From contig NHZP01000122.1 in NCBI GenBank assembly GCA_003313425.1, forward strand, positions 1-51,110: a DNA stretch of 51,110 bases, written 5' to 3'. The position numbers and the translations under genes are program-made. The notes beneath the pieces were generated by a model. The model worked only from the letters and a program-made list of their open reading frames with translations, did no database searches and had not been told where the DNA came from. The stretch's first letter is position 1. Each line of letters opens with the position of its first letter. This stretch comes from Pseudopyrenochaeta lycopersici. Lineage: Eukaryota > Ascomycota > Dothideomycetes > Pleosporales > Pseudopyrenochaetaceae. Shown piece after piece: positions 24,259 to 34,041 of the stretch.

Positions 24259-24404
24259 CTACGGTGGACTATTACGCCACGAAGGTCGGAAACCAAAATC
24301 CGAAAACCAAAACCTCGAACCTGAACAATAATAACCATTTACCCGCCCTTGCGCTCTACAACAGGGTATAAATAATAAAGTAATAGACTGTAATAGTTTT
24401 TATT
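24259..24404 (+). repeat. Left 146-bp terminal inverted repeat
   Basis: Begins CTACGGTGGACTATTACGCC and ends in GTAATAGTTTTTATT. It is the reverse complement of 37135-37280 with one difference in the middle (AATAACCAT against AATAGCCAT). It contains three copies of the element-wide GTAATAG motif, one within 15 bp of the tip. Confidence 0.95.
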
Positions 24405-24569
24405 TATAAATTAAATTTATTAATAAATAGTATTGTTGTATAAACCTTTGTCACGTGTCGCACACTTGGGGATAAATTTACCCCGCCCTCAGTTCTCTAC
24501 TCTGTTCTATTACAGACTATTACCAGCGTCTACAAGCTACATGCAAGACTATTGTTAATTATTACTAGC

Positions 24570-26259
24570 ATGCCTCAGCATAGTAAAGTAACTAAGTAAA
24601 GACTTTATATATAACACTAATTAAGCCTAGGGAAAGGAGGCAGGCCTCGTACAAACCTTGCCCTCTACGAGAAAGAATTAAAGGCGCTTTTTGAAGAAGG
24701 TCTTACATTCCGTCAGCTATCAGATTGGCTGTATGAGGAGTATTATGTTAAGTGTAGTATAACTACACTTAAAGATCGCTTTAAGAGATGGGAGGTTCGA
24801 CGTCGCATTACGCCTAACGTAGAGCAACTCCTTAAGAACCGGATTATTGTGCTGTTTTATCAGCTTAATCTAGACGACTCTGAGATTCTTCAGATGCTCT
24901 ATACTGAGGGCTATACTAGTCTTACAAAGGCAACTATTATAAGACTTCGGCTATTACTAGGACTAAAACGTCGTATCCGTAATAAGGATGACCAAGAGGT
25001 TGCTAATATACTAGCCTATGGGCTTATTGAAGAGGAGCTAAAGAAGGGTATTATTGATGGCTATGGGAAGCAGATGCTACAAGTCTACTTTAAGCAACAG
25101 TATATGTTCTTTTCACGCGATCGTCTTTTTAGAGCATACCGCTCTTTAAATCCAGAGGCAGTAGAGCGACGCCGTAACGATCAGCAACGAAGAAGAGGTG
25201 AATATATTGTGCCTGGCCCAAACTGGTGCTGGTCTATTGATGGCCATGATAAACTAAAACCCTTTGGAATCCAAATCTATGGCTGTATTGACGCGTACTC
25301 TCGGTATATTATATGGGCATATATTGGAGTATCTGCAGCAACTGCGCTTAGCGTGCTCCATCAATACTTATATACTATAGGAGACATAAAGGTGTTTCCG
25401 CAGTATCTTCGCTCTGATTGTGGTAGTGAGACTGGGCAGATCTCATACGCACATTATATGCTCTCAAAGTCAGGCCGACCAGATGTTACATGGGATGGGT
25501 GTTATATGTACGGTACAAGCACAGCAAACCAACGTATTGAATCTTGGTGGCAACAGCTATCAAAGGGTCTGCTCTTTCGGTGGAGGGTAAGTAAAGCTCT
25601 AGGCTCTCTGTTTAACGTAGCTTTGGACTATTACACTAACTATTACAGGTGTACTTCCGAGACCTACAGACTACTAATCATTTCTCAAAGGACCGCCTCT
25701 CTGATATGGTAGCAATGGTTGCTATATATCTCCCAGTCCTACGCCGTGAAATAAAGTCCTTCATCTTCTCATGGAATTGCCATCGTATACGGAAGCAGAA
25801 AAACCGTCCTAATGTTATTACTGGAAAACCTAATATGCTCTACATGTGTCCACCAGTAGGGACAGTAGACTATAAGCAGACTCTACCCCAAGATGAGTAC
25901 CAAAGAATCTGTCAAGAGGCACCAGCATGGGATATAGACGCTATCCTTCCCTTACCTACTCAGAGATGGTGTGACGTCCAGTTACAAGATATAGGCTTTA
26001 ATCCTTATACTGAAGACCTGGGCGGCATATATGAACGGAAACAGCCATTTGAGCGCTATTATTTAGAGCTGCGTCGTCGCGCTGCTCTCCATATTGAAAC
26101 AAGGCAAGTGCCTATACTTCAACTTCTTGAGTCACCAACTGGTGGCTGGGATTTCCAGGTTAGTTTAAGTGCTATTATTTATAACAAGGTACTAACGCGA
26201 TTACCTAGCCACCAGATATAGAAGGATGCGACTTTACAACTGATAATGTAGAAGGTTAA
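24570..26259 (+). CDS. DDE integrase-core transposase of the TIR element
   Basis: Exons 24570-24582, 24631-25586, 25649-26158 and 26209-26259 give 509 aa; introns are 48, 62 and 50 nt. Residues 5-12 form an AT-hook-like RKGGRPRT. Residues 15-120 form two helix-turn-helix-like units (FRQLSDWLYEEY; DSEILQMLYTEGYTSLT). The catalytic core at about 203-312 has D208 (WSIDGHDK), D267 (LRSDCGSE) and E308 (NQRIESWW), a D-58-D-40-E retroviral-integrase-like triad, with CIDAYSRYIIW between. The rest is a conserved-looking C-terminal domain of unknown role. It should bind the ends and perform strand transfer giving the 4-bp duplication. The first exon is only 13 nt and is the least certain part; a start inside exon 2 has no ATG before the HTH. 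No break seen, so it is potentially active. Confidence 0.88.
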
Positions 26260-26431
26260 TACAAGGAGAATTAGGAAGGGGTTTGTGTTTCGGGTAATGG
26301 TCGGTAATAGTCGGTAATAGTACCATTTCTAGCTTAGTCCCAGCCACAGTGTTAGCTCGCACACAACTATTTAAAGTCTATTTATCTATTAATTAGTCTA
26401 TCTATAATATACTCTTATTACTCTTCTAAAT

Positions 26432-27674
26432 ATGGCGGCTATATGGGGTCTATTCTGTATGGATAATGGTAGACCACACAACGACATGGACATCCTAGTT
26501 GGTCGTCATTGTACCTACTGCGGAATTCGAAACCCTGGGCTAAATAGCAGAGACAGTAGGCTAGTAGAGATAAACGTTGATACCTTACCAGAGCAGGACC
26601 AACTATCTCGGCGGTCAATGACTGTTGCAGTCTCCCAAATACAACCATCTCGAAAAGTTGATCAGCTCGCCCCGCTTGCCTCTACTGCACAGCGTGCCCA
26701 TCTTAAGAATGAGGCAGCTCTTCAGCGACTTAAATCAATTAATGGGCGGATAGGCGCCCAAGCCCGGCAAGCAAGTACTAGTAGTACAACAACAAAGTCT
26801 ATATTAGGTCAGGCTTCAATTGTTAAAGTTGCCTTTGACGTTACTTTCGTCCATCTAATTTGGAATGGCGGCACTATTATTGAGGCTATCAATCCATATG
26901 GTACGTAAATACTATTCCTTGTAATAGCCTGTAATAGTACTAACAGACCTAGGTGGTGATATTGGTGTTCAGATCGCAAGCACTGTTGAATTCTCCTCCC
27001 TCCACGACTTCGTGCAGGACTTTCTTCTTTCTGAAGTTAGCCAAGTACGCCTACGAGATATACTTAACCTACCTCGCACATATGCCATCAAACTAACTGG
27101 AACAACGCCTCAATATTTCCCAGAATCCGCGTATAAATGTACGTCTCTGCAATCGCTGCTTGAAAAGATACCATGGAAAGAAAGCAAGGATACTAGACGA
27201 TTTGTGGTTTGCTTTGAGGATCATACACAAGAGGAGGACTATAAGCTAGGGCTTACAACTCCAACACCTAAAAAGCCTAGACAAATCAGTCGGAGGCCTA
27301 AGATAAAATCAGAGTTACAAATTAAGGCAGAGAAGAGTAGCCTAGTTAAGGGCAAGGGCAAGGCTATCAGAGCTCTCAATACTGTTAGCAGCTTTGAAGA
27401 CTTTGCTGATATCGACGCACTAGACCTTACAGGCGATAGGGCTATTACGCCTACAGTAGAGACTATTACACGCAAGAGGGGTGTTTCACAGGTAGAGCAA
27501 CCACAAGCAAGTCGAACTACACCGACACACACTGTCCTAGAAGATACAAGCGAAGCTGAACTAAGTCCAACAAGCTCTACGTTTACAGACCAAACTCCCG
27601 TTAAGGATACGCCGCTAATAACTACTCGTTATGCTACTAGACGGAACCTAAGGGCTAAGCAAATATTTAATTAA
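26432..27674 (+). CDS. 396-aa protein of the TIR element, function unknown
   Basis: Two exons, 26432-26900 and 26953-27674, joined in phase 1 through a 52-nt intron (GTACGT...ACCTAG) that contains two GTAATAG motifs. The N-terminus has a possible metal-binding CTYCGIRNPG segment (two cysteines plus H26). The middle (VKVAFDVTFVHLIWNGGTII and FSSLHDFVQDFLLSEVSQVR) looks folded. The C-terminal 150 residues are basic and disordered (KPRQISRRPKIKSELQ, KGKGKAIR) and end in YATRRNLRAKQIF. It lies directly downstream of the transposase in the same orientation. A DNA- or chromatin-associated accessory protein is an inference from charge and context only. No family recognised. Confidence 0.75.
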
Positions 27675-27713
27675 ATGTACATTCTTTACTTAAATAATAA
27701 CGTTACTTTCTTT

Positions 27714-28313
27714 TTAGCTACTCTTGCCTTTTAACAGCTTCTGGCGTGTATCTTGTCGTGTACGTGGCTGGTTATGGGTCCAGTACTCTGAAAGCTCAAT
27801 GTTAAACGCTGGTAATCTACCAAACCTTGCTTTTGGTTGGAAGTTCATACGTTGGCTATAGGAAATACCCTCGTCTATAAGGATTTGATCGATAGATGGC
27901 CAAGCCTTAGAGCTATCAATCTCCTTAGCCTTCTGAACCCAATGAATACCAGCGTGGATCCTGTAGCCATTAACAGCTATTACATAAGCTATTACTCTGC
28001 GTCCATACATTGATAATATAGACTGTTGTCTAGAAAGCTTCTCTAGTTCTGCCTGCGCAAGCCTACGTTCCTCTTCGTCTAGCAAGCATAGCTGATCTTC
28101 CTTTAGCCGAAAAAGGGCAGCCTTTGCTTTACTAATATATGTATTATTTGCAGATCGTGCCTGAGCAATAAGGAGTTTAGAGCTCTTAGCCTCACGTAAC
28201 CGGTCGCGATATCTATTATTCTTCTGCGTAAATTTGTTCCTAGACTTGCGGCATCGTGTAAACGGGTCTGACGGAGAGGGTAGAGCGTGGGGTAATATTG
28301 CGTTGGTAGCCAT
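27714..28313 (-). CDS. 199-aa basic coiled-coil protein of the TIR element
   Basis: Single exon, ATG at 28313, converging with the 396-aa gene only 39 bp away. The N-terminal half is basic (CRKSRNKFTQKNNRYRDRLR) and runs into a helix (KAALFRLKEDQLCLLDEEER, RRLAQAELEKLSRQQ) that looks like a bZIP-style basic region plus coiled coil. The C-terminal half is compact (GRRVIAYVIAVNGYRIHAGI) with a basic tail (RTRQDTRQKLLKGK). A paired GTAATAG motif lies about 90 bp upstream of the start (28400-28427). A DNA-binding role, perhaps at that motif, is an inference. The family is unknown. Confidence 0.7.
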   Translation of the reverse strand: MATNAILPHALPSPSDPFTRCRKSRNKFTQKNNRYRDRLREAKSSKLLIAQARSANNTYISKAKAALFRLKEDQLCLLDEEERRLAQAELEKLSRQQSILSMYGRRVIAYVIAVNGYRIHAGIHWVQKAKEIDSSKAWPSIDQILIDEGISYSQRMNFQPKARFGRLPAFNIELSEYWTHNQPRTRQDTRQKLLKGKSS

Positions 28314-28798
28314 TAACGCTATAATAAGATTAGAACTTATTAAACAAGTACTTTAAGCAGGCAATAATACCTATGTAGATGCGTCCTTATAGGATATTCA
28401 CTGTAGCGGTAATAGTCTTGTAATAGTAGGTGTAGAGGCAGACGTATAGATAAGTGGACGGGGCCCTGCGTGCAAAATTAACTGAAGCTGATCTGGTGGG
28501 CCGTGCGCAAGAGTAGAACATTACGTAAGCATTTTTAAGTGAAGCGTTATTATTAGTAGAAACGGAGACAGAGGTAATAGTGTGTATTAACTAGAAAACT
28601 ATCTAGTTATATAGTTCAGAGGCATCCCAATATGCCAAAGTACTACAGCATTATCTACGTAAAAGCGCCTCAAAGCGCCTGGGTATTATGCAAACTTAAG
28701 GCTATTACAGAGAATGCCTAGACTATTACGATCTAGAATTGTAGTAGGCTCGTATTCTTTATCCATCTAAAGGATTAAAGAACATGTTGATGTGTTTC

Positions 28799-28972
28799 TG
28801 TCAGATACAAGCAGCGATCGTACGCGATACAGCATTGTAGCACAAAGCTCGGGTGTAACCACTTGGCACACACACACTACATAAAAAGGAAAAAAATAGC
28901 AAAGAACTTAATGATGAATACAATGAAAAACCTATCAACATACCTCATCGCATTTGAGCATTCTATCTGACA
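28799..28972 (+). repeat. Copia 5' LTR
   Basis: 174 bp, TG...CA ends with 9-bp inverted tips TGTCAGATA/TATCTGACA. Very short for an LTR. It matches 33868-34041 base for base by eye. Confidence 0.95.
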
Positions 28973-29009
28973 ATTAAGAGTCTCACTGTCTCAATTACAC
29001 TCTGAAACA

Positions 29010-30257
29010 ATGTCGCTGTCGACAATGCGAGAACCAACCGTACTCCTAATGGACTACACGACGTACACGCCATGGCTGCAACAGCTAGAAACGCGATGCG
29101 TCTCCCTTGACGTGTGGGAACAGATAGATCCTACTCAAAATACTCCTCTGAAAACGAAACCAAGAATCCCAACCGAGCCAGACATCACGAAGTACGAGAG
29201 AAAGACGACGCTTGGTATCGACGACAATGGAGCACCTCTGCGACCAGAGGCCCCGTCCGAGCTCTCAACAAACGGCCTCAAGGCGTGGAAGGAGGACACC
29301 GACTTCTACAAACTCCGCCTTGAGTCATACAAGATAGCAGACAGAGACTATCGCGAAGAACGGGCGAATATGGACAAAGTGGTGGTATATATCCAACAAT
29401 CAGTATCACCCCACCTCATGAAGAACTGCTGTAAGCCAGGTGAACCAATTCGAACGTGGCTCATCAGCCTGAAACAAACCGTCGGAATAGACGCCGAAGA
29501 AGAACGGTTGCGAGCACGTCACCGATACCTAGCCGCCCTCAAACCAATGAGACAGCCCGGGAGTTGGGACACCTGGCTCTCGGAATACGACCACGCCGCA
29601 ACGAACGCGGAGACCGAAGGGGTCGCTGAAATACAGAATATACAAGATATCGTACAAGACTTTCTTGACTCAGTCATGAAGATAGCACCAACCTGGGCAA
29701 CGACATTCCAGGACTATGGTCGGCGAGAACAAAATATGACTCGCAAAGAAATGATGAAACGCTTCCGAGAACACATGAGCAAGTACCACCCTTTAAAGGG
29801 GAAGCAGCAGAGGGGCGCCTTTACTGTAGGGAACACCTCATTTCTCGCTGCTGGTGGTGAATCCACCCCGGGCACTGACAGGGACGCCTCTCACGTTGCC
29901 GATAGCGCACCATCCACTCCAACCACACAGGGGAGTCGGGGAAGACCTCGTCAAAAACGAACTTTTGGTCAAAATACCATATCCAAGCAGTCCTCAACAG
30001 GGGATACAGCGGCAGCTGAAGGAGTAAAATGCCCTGCTTGTGAACAACGCCATGGACTAGAGAATTGTTACTATGTCCACACAAATAAAGCACCAGAGTG
30101 GTTCACACCTCGCTCAGGAATCGCAGCGATGGTAAGGCACCGACTGGAACATGACGCTGACCTGCAAGAACAGCTTAGGAGCGGGAAAAGAGCTCGCACA
30201 AAAACACCAACCATCAAAACGTCAACGTCTCAGACACCCGAAATGTCTACGGAGTGA
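29010..30257 (+). CDS. gag: Copia Gag
   Basis: 415-aa capsid-type protein. A helical N-terminal domain (YTTYTPWLQQLETRCVSLDV...) is followed by the Copia Gag core (ILQQSVSPHLMKN-like YIQQSVSPHLMKNC; RHRYLAALKPMRQPGSWDTW). The C-terminal part is basic and carries a zinc knuckle-like CPACEQRHGLENC (about residues 346-358). The stop is TGA at 30255-30257, followed in the same frame by CTAGAG and then an open frame into Pol. Gag forms the intracellular virus-like particle that packages the element RNA. The ATG at 29010 lies 37 bp after the 5' LTR. Confidence 0.92.
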   Translation: MSLSTMREPTVLLMDYTTYTPWLQQLETRCVSLDVWEQIDPTQNTPLKTKPRIPTEPDITKYERKTTLGIDDNGAPLRPEAPSELSTNGLKAWKEDTDFYKLRLESYKIADRDYREERANMDKVVVYIQQSVSPHLMKNCCKPGEPIRTWLISLKQTVGIDAEEERLRARHRYLAALKPMRQPGSWDTWLSEYDHAATNAETEGVAEIQNIQDIVQDFLDSVMKIAPTWATTFQDYGRREQNMTRKEMMKRFREHMSKYHPLKGKQQRGAFTVGNTSFLAAGGESTPGTDRDASHVADSAPSTPTTQGSRGRPRQKRTFGQNTISKQSSTGDTAAAEGVKCPACEQRHGLENCYYVHTNKAPEWFTPRSGIAAMVRHRLEHDADLQEQLRSGKRARTKTPTIKTSTSQTPEMSTE

Positions 30258-30261
30258 CTAG
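30255..30261 (+). promoter_or_regulatory. Probable stop-codon readthrough site UGA-CUA-G
   Basis: Gag and Pol are in the same frame, separated only by one TGA followed by CTAG. UGA CUA is a known leaky ('type II') stop context used by several RNA viruses and some cellular genes, normally with a downstream RNA structure, which I could not assess. No +1 or -1 slippery site is needed since the frame does not change. Confidence 0.75.
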
Positions 30262-33200
30262 AGGGACGGAAGATTTCAACGATTAATGCTGCCTTAACTG
30301 CTGCATCATTTCGAGCAGAAGCTTCAGACTATCCACTGAGGCACTCGTTTATTTTGGACTCAGGATCCACGATACACATCACGAACGATCGTAACCGAGT
30401 CCGAGACCTCAGTCCGCCTACGGCTGCAGACTGTATTTGGGCCGGAAATACACGGATCTGGATACAAGGATACGGATCAGTCCTACTCGACCTCATCGGA
30501 CCGAACGGGCCGACTAAACTCGAACTGCGCAACGTAGCCTGGTGTCCAGACATCCTGTGTAATTTGGTCTCTTTTAGACTACTCAGACAGCAAGGGATGT
30601 GGTGGGACAACCAGAGTGACCCTACTGCTCTGAAGAGACGGGATAACACTACAATCACACACCTGAAGGAGGCACATGGCCAATGGATACTCGAACACCA
30701 GGACAAGGGCGAAGCCGCCTTCTTCACGAAAGCAATCAACTCCCGCACCAAGCGATCAGCACAGAAGGCCGACGCCATGCGGTGGCATAGGCGAATGGGA
30801 CACCCAGGACCAGCAGCAATCGAGCACTTAGTCCAACAATCTGAGGGGGTGCGCATCAAAGGAATCACCACTGTACAATGCAACGCATGTGGAAGAGCCA
30901 AGACTAAACGCCAGATAAGACGCACACCCCGAGTACACGACCAAGGGCCTGGGGAAAGACTCGCTATTGACTTCCACACGTACGAGGAAGGAAGTTCAAC
31001 AAAAGAGAAGAGTCAGATGCTAGTTACTGATCGGTACTCTGGTTTCATGTGGGATTTCTACTTCAAGGACAATCGACTCGGAAAGTCCATTATCGGGTTC
31101 CTGGATATCATCGTCCGCTTCCTGAAGAAGCAGTACAACATTACAGTCAAGGTCATCGAATGCGACGGAGAGATCGCGACTACTAAACCCGAAGTTTCAA
31201 GATGGTGTACCGCGCGCTCAATTCGATTGGAGCCTTCCGCCCCAGACACTCAATCCCAGAACGGTGGAGCTGAACGCTCAGGGGGTGTGGTAAAAGACAA
31301 ATCGCGCACGATACGATTAGACGCAAACCTACCATGGGAACTGTGGCCAGAGATCGTACGAGCAGCAGTGTACCTATACAATCGAACGCCAAACTACTCA
31401 AACGCCTGGAAATCACCCTACGAAGTTTTCTTCACTACGGCAGCCCTGTACGATGGCATAATTACCTCCCCGCGGAAACCGAATCAAGCCCATCTTAAGG
31501 CATACGGTTGTAAGGCATTCGCCCTTACCGACGATACACTTCGAGGCAAATCGCGACTCCAACGTCTCGACCCCAGAGCATGGATAGGATACCTCGTTGG
31601 ATACCGATCCTCCAATATCTACAGAATCTGGATTCCATCCATGGCCAAAGTAATCAGCACTCGAGATGTAGTGTTTGATGAAGAATTAATATTTGACGGG
31701 AAGACGGAAGACCTTATGGACAACCTTATGCACAGCACGCTAAACGAGATAGCTGCATGGATGAGGACAGTTGAACTGCCAGAACCAACCCATGAGGAAC
31801 CAGAGACCCAAACGTTTTATGAAGACGACACCATTCAAGACTCTGAAACGACCCAGCAAGGTAACCAACCGGGTTACTATCAAGGGAGGAGGATCAACTA
31901 CACCTACCCCTCTCCGCCAACTACTCCGCCGCCAGTAGCTCTGCTTACGCAACTTTTATCTGGCGAGCATCAAGGAGATAGCCAAACAACATCTGGCTCA
32001 TCAAAAACGATTCCTTGGGAAGCGGCCTTTATAGCGGGCACCCAAGCAGGGCACGTTGGAACCCACAATGGGAAGATAATCGACAAGGCCCAGATGAAGC
32101 GAATGTTGGCCCAAGGATTAAAGCCACATCAAAGCGAGTTACCGCCGCTGCCAACTTCTCACACAGGAATTGAGAAACATCCTCTCTGCGAATGGTTCAA
32201 GGAAGCTGAGAAAGAGCACCTTAAAAGCCATCACAAGATGAAATCATGGTCCGAAGTGCCAATAAAGAAGATCAAACTGACAAGACAACAGATCCTCGAT
32301 TGTATGTGGGTGTATACCTACAAACTAGACAAGAACCATCACTTGCTGAAGTGTAAGGCGCGACTCGTCGTCCGAGGTGACCAACAAAGGAATATTACCT
32401 CACAAGACACTTACGCAGCTACTCTCGCCAGCCGTTCATTCCGAATGCTGATGGCAATAGCAGCTCACTACAATCTGGAGCTCAAGCAATACGATGTCAC
32501 GAACGCCTTTGTCCACGCAACCATGGATCAAGAAGTATACATGAGAATGCCCCACGGCTACCGAAAGCCCGGAACGATACTCCAGGTAAACAAGGCTTTA
32601 TACGGTCTCCGAATCTCCCCTCTCCTCTGGCAAAAGGAATTCACATCAACCCTCAAGAAACTTGGCTTTCAGAACGTCCCTCACGAGCCATGCTGCCTAA
32701 TTAAAGACGGAATTATCATATTCTTCTATGTCGACGATATCATTCTTGCATACAGCAAGCAGAAGGAGACTGAAGCCCAGCAAGCGATTCAACATCTTAG
32801 AGACAAGTACTCTATCACAGGTGGAGATGATCTTCAATGGTTTCTTGGAGTTGAAGTCATTAGGAACCGAGAGCAGCGCAAGATCCAGCTATCACAAGCA
32901 GCATACGCGGACAAGATCAGCCGCTTAGTCGGCAGAAAAGACATCCGACATGACACTCCAATGGCAGCCATTGAACTAAAGCCCCGAGACGGCCTAGCTA
33001 CTCCATCAGAAATCAACAAGTACCAACGCAAGATTGGATCTCTGCTATATGCAGCTGTTACAACCCGACCGGACATCGCCTTTGCAACATCAAGACTGGC
33101 CCGATTCCTTATGAACCCTGGCACTGAGCACCATACAGCAGCTGACCGAGTTCTCCTTTACCTCCAAAGCACCAAATCAAGAGCCCTTGAGCTTGGTGGA

Positions 33201-33764
33201 GATGACTGTCTTGAAGTAGCGAGCGATGCCTCGTTTGCAGACAACACAATCGATAGAAAGAGCTCGCAGGGATACACAATCAAGTTATTCGGCGGTTTGA
33301 TTGCTTGGAAAGCAAGTAAGCAAGATACAGTCACAACATCGACTACAGAAGCTGAGCTTCTTGCGCTATCACAAGTGGCAAAAGAAGCTATATTCATATC
33401 ACGACTACTTAAGGAACTGCAAATCAATCTGCCTGAGGACACAATCACGATACAATGCGATAACACTCAAACCATCCGGCTAATCAATAATGAAGTCTCA
33501 CGGCTGCAAACCAAGCTCCGGCATGTGGACATTCACAATCATTGGCTGAGACAGGAGGTGTCAAGAAGAAGTATTCGGGTCATCCATGTCCAATCGGCTG
33601 ACATGCTAGCTGATGGCTTTACAAAGGCGTTGCCAGCCAACAAATGGACACAGTTTCTAAGCCAAATGGGCCTGGTAGAACTCACAGGAAGCAGAGAAAT
33701 AACAGCAGCACGCCTTGAAGAGATCCAAAGCCAAATTGAGAAGCTAGAGATCGAACAGGCGTAG
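30258..33764 (+). CDS. pol: Copia Pol (protease, integrase, reverse transcriptase, RNase H)
   Basis: The frame is open from the codon after the Gag stop, so Gag-Pol would be a 1,584-residue readthrough product. Counting from 30354: the aspartic protease DSGST is at 2-6; the integrase zinc HHCC (HRRMGH... CNACGRAK) starts near 144; catalytic D (LAIDFHTY, about 204), D (IECDGE, about 270) and E (NGGAERSGG, about 310) follow. Reverse transcriptase has TYKLDKNHHLLKCKARLV near 660, NAFVHATMDQEVYMRMP and the YVDDI active site near 791. RNase H has ASDASFADN near 956, DRKSSQGY and STTEAELLALS. No stop or frameshift is seen. The lack of an ATG before the protease supports translation as a fusion. Confidence 0.95.
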   Translation, partial: LEGRKISTINAALTAASFRAEASDYPLRHSFILDSGSTIHITNDRNRVRDLSPPTAADCIWAGNTRIWIQGYGSVLLDLIGPNGPTKLELRNVAWCPDILCNLVSFRLLRQQGMWWDNQSDPTALKRRDNTTITHLKEAHGQWILEHQDKGEAAFFTKAINSRTKRSAQKADAMRWHRRMGHPGPAAIEHLVQQSEGVRIKGITTVQCNACGRAKTKRQIRRTPRVHDQGPGERLAIDFHTYEEGSSTKEKSQMLVTDRYSGFMWDFYFKDNRLGKSIIGFLDIIVRFLKKQYNITVKVIECDGEIATTKPEVSRWCTARSIRLEPSAPDTQSQNGGAERSGGVVKDKSRTIRLDANLPWELWPEIVRAAVYLYNRTPNYSNAWKSPYEVFFTTAALYDGIITSPRKPNQAHLKAYGCKAFALTDDTLRGKSRLQRLDPRAWIGYLVGYRSSNIYRIWIPSMAKVISTRDVVFDEELIFDGKTEDLMDNLMHSTLNEIAAWMRTVELPEPTHEEPETQTFYEDDTIQDSETTQQGNQPGYYQGRRINYTYPSPPTTPPPVALLTQLLSGEHQGDSQTTSGSSKTIPWEAAFIAGTQAGHVGTHNGKIIDKAQMKRMLAQGLKPHQSELPPLPTSHTGIEKHPLCEWFKEAEKEHLKSHHKMKSWSEVPIKKIKLTRQQILDCMWVYTYKLDKNHHLLKCKARLVVRGDQQRNITSQDTYAATLASRSFRMLMAIAAHYNLELKQYDVTNAFVHATMDQEVYMRMPHGYRKPGTILQVNKALYGLRISPLLWQKEFTSTLKKLGFQNVPHEPCCLIKDGIIIFFYVDDIILAYSKQKETEAQQAIQHLRDKYSITGGDDLQWFLGVEVIRNREQRKIQLSQAAYADKISRLVGRKDIRHDTPMAAIELKPRDGLATPSEINKYQRKIGSLLYAAVTTRPDIAFATSRLARFLMNPGTEHHTAADRVLLYLQSTKSRALELGGDDCLEVASDASFADNTIDRKSSQGYTIKLFGGLIAWKASKQDTVTTSTTEAELLALSQVAKEAIFISRLLKELQINLPEDTITIQCDNTQTIRLINNEVSRLQTKLRHVDIHNHWLRQEVSRRSIRVIHVQSADMLADGFTKALPANKWTQFLSQMGLVELTGSREITAARLEEIQSQIEKLEIEQA

Positions 33765-33867
33765 CTAGACGGCGATCAATGCTCCTTGTACACGACCTCG
33801 AGATTCACTAGAAGACAACGGAAGTGGTTCTTGTCCAGCTTGAAATGGTTTCCAAGCTGAGGGGGTG

Positions 33868-34041
33868 TGTCAGATACAAGCAGCGATCGTACGCGATACA
33901 GCATTGTAGCACAAAGCTCGGGTGTAACCACTTGGCACACACACACTACATAAAAAGGAAAAAAATAGCAAAGAACTTAATGATGAATACAATGAAAAAC
34001 CTATCAACATACCTCATCGCATTTGAGCATTCTATCTGACA
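33868..34041 (+). repeat. Copia 3' LTR
   Basis: 174 bp, preceded directly by a purine-rich GAGGGGGTG (33859-33867) that is the likely polypurine tract for plus-strand priming. Followed by the GTTTC target copy. Confidence 0.95.

Larger units (their letters stand above)
28799..34041 (+). mobile_element. Ty1/Copia LTR retrotransposon, complete
   Basis: 5,243 bp with two 174-bp LTRs (28799-28972; 33868-34041) that look identical, ending TGTCAGATA...TATCTGACA, and a 5-bp duplication GTTTC (28794-28798; 34042-34046). Gag and Pol are in one frame; domain order is protease, integrase, reverse transcriptase, RNase H, the Copia (Pseudoviridae) order. Both frames look intact, so it may be active. It contains none of the GTAATAG motifs of its host element, confirming a later arrival. 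The sequence after the 5' LTR (ATTAAGAGTCTCACTG) is not a tRNA primer site I recognise. Confidence 0.95.

Noticed and set aside
24080..24331. Protein frames sharing a common end at 24331 and 37208
   Set aside because: The similarity is the inverted repeat itself read in one frame, not a gene.
28973..29009. tRNA primer-binding site after the 5' LTR
   Set aside because: I could not match the sequence to a tRNA 3' end with confidence, so no feature is given.
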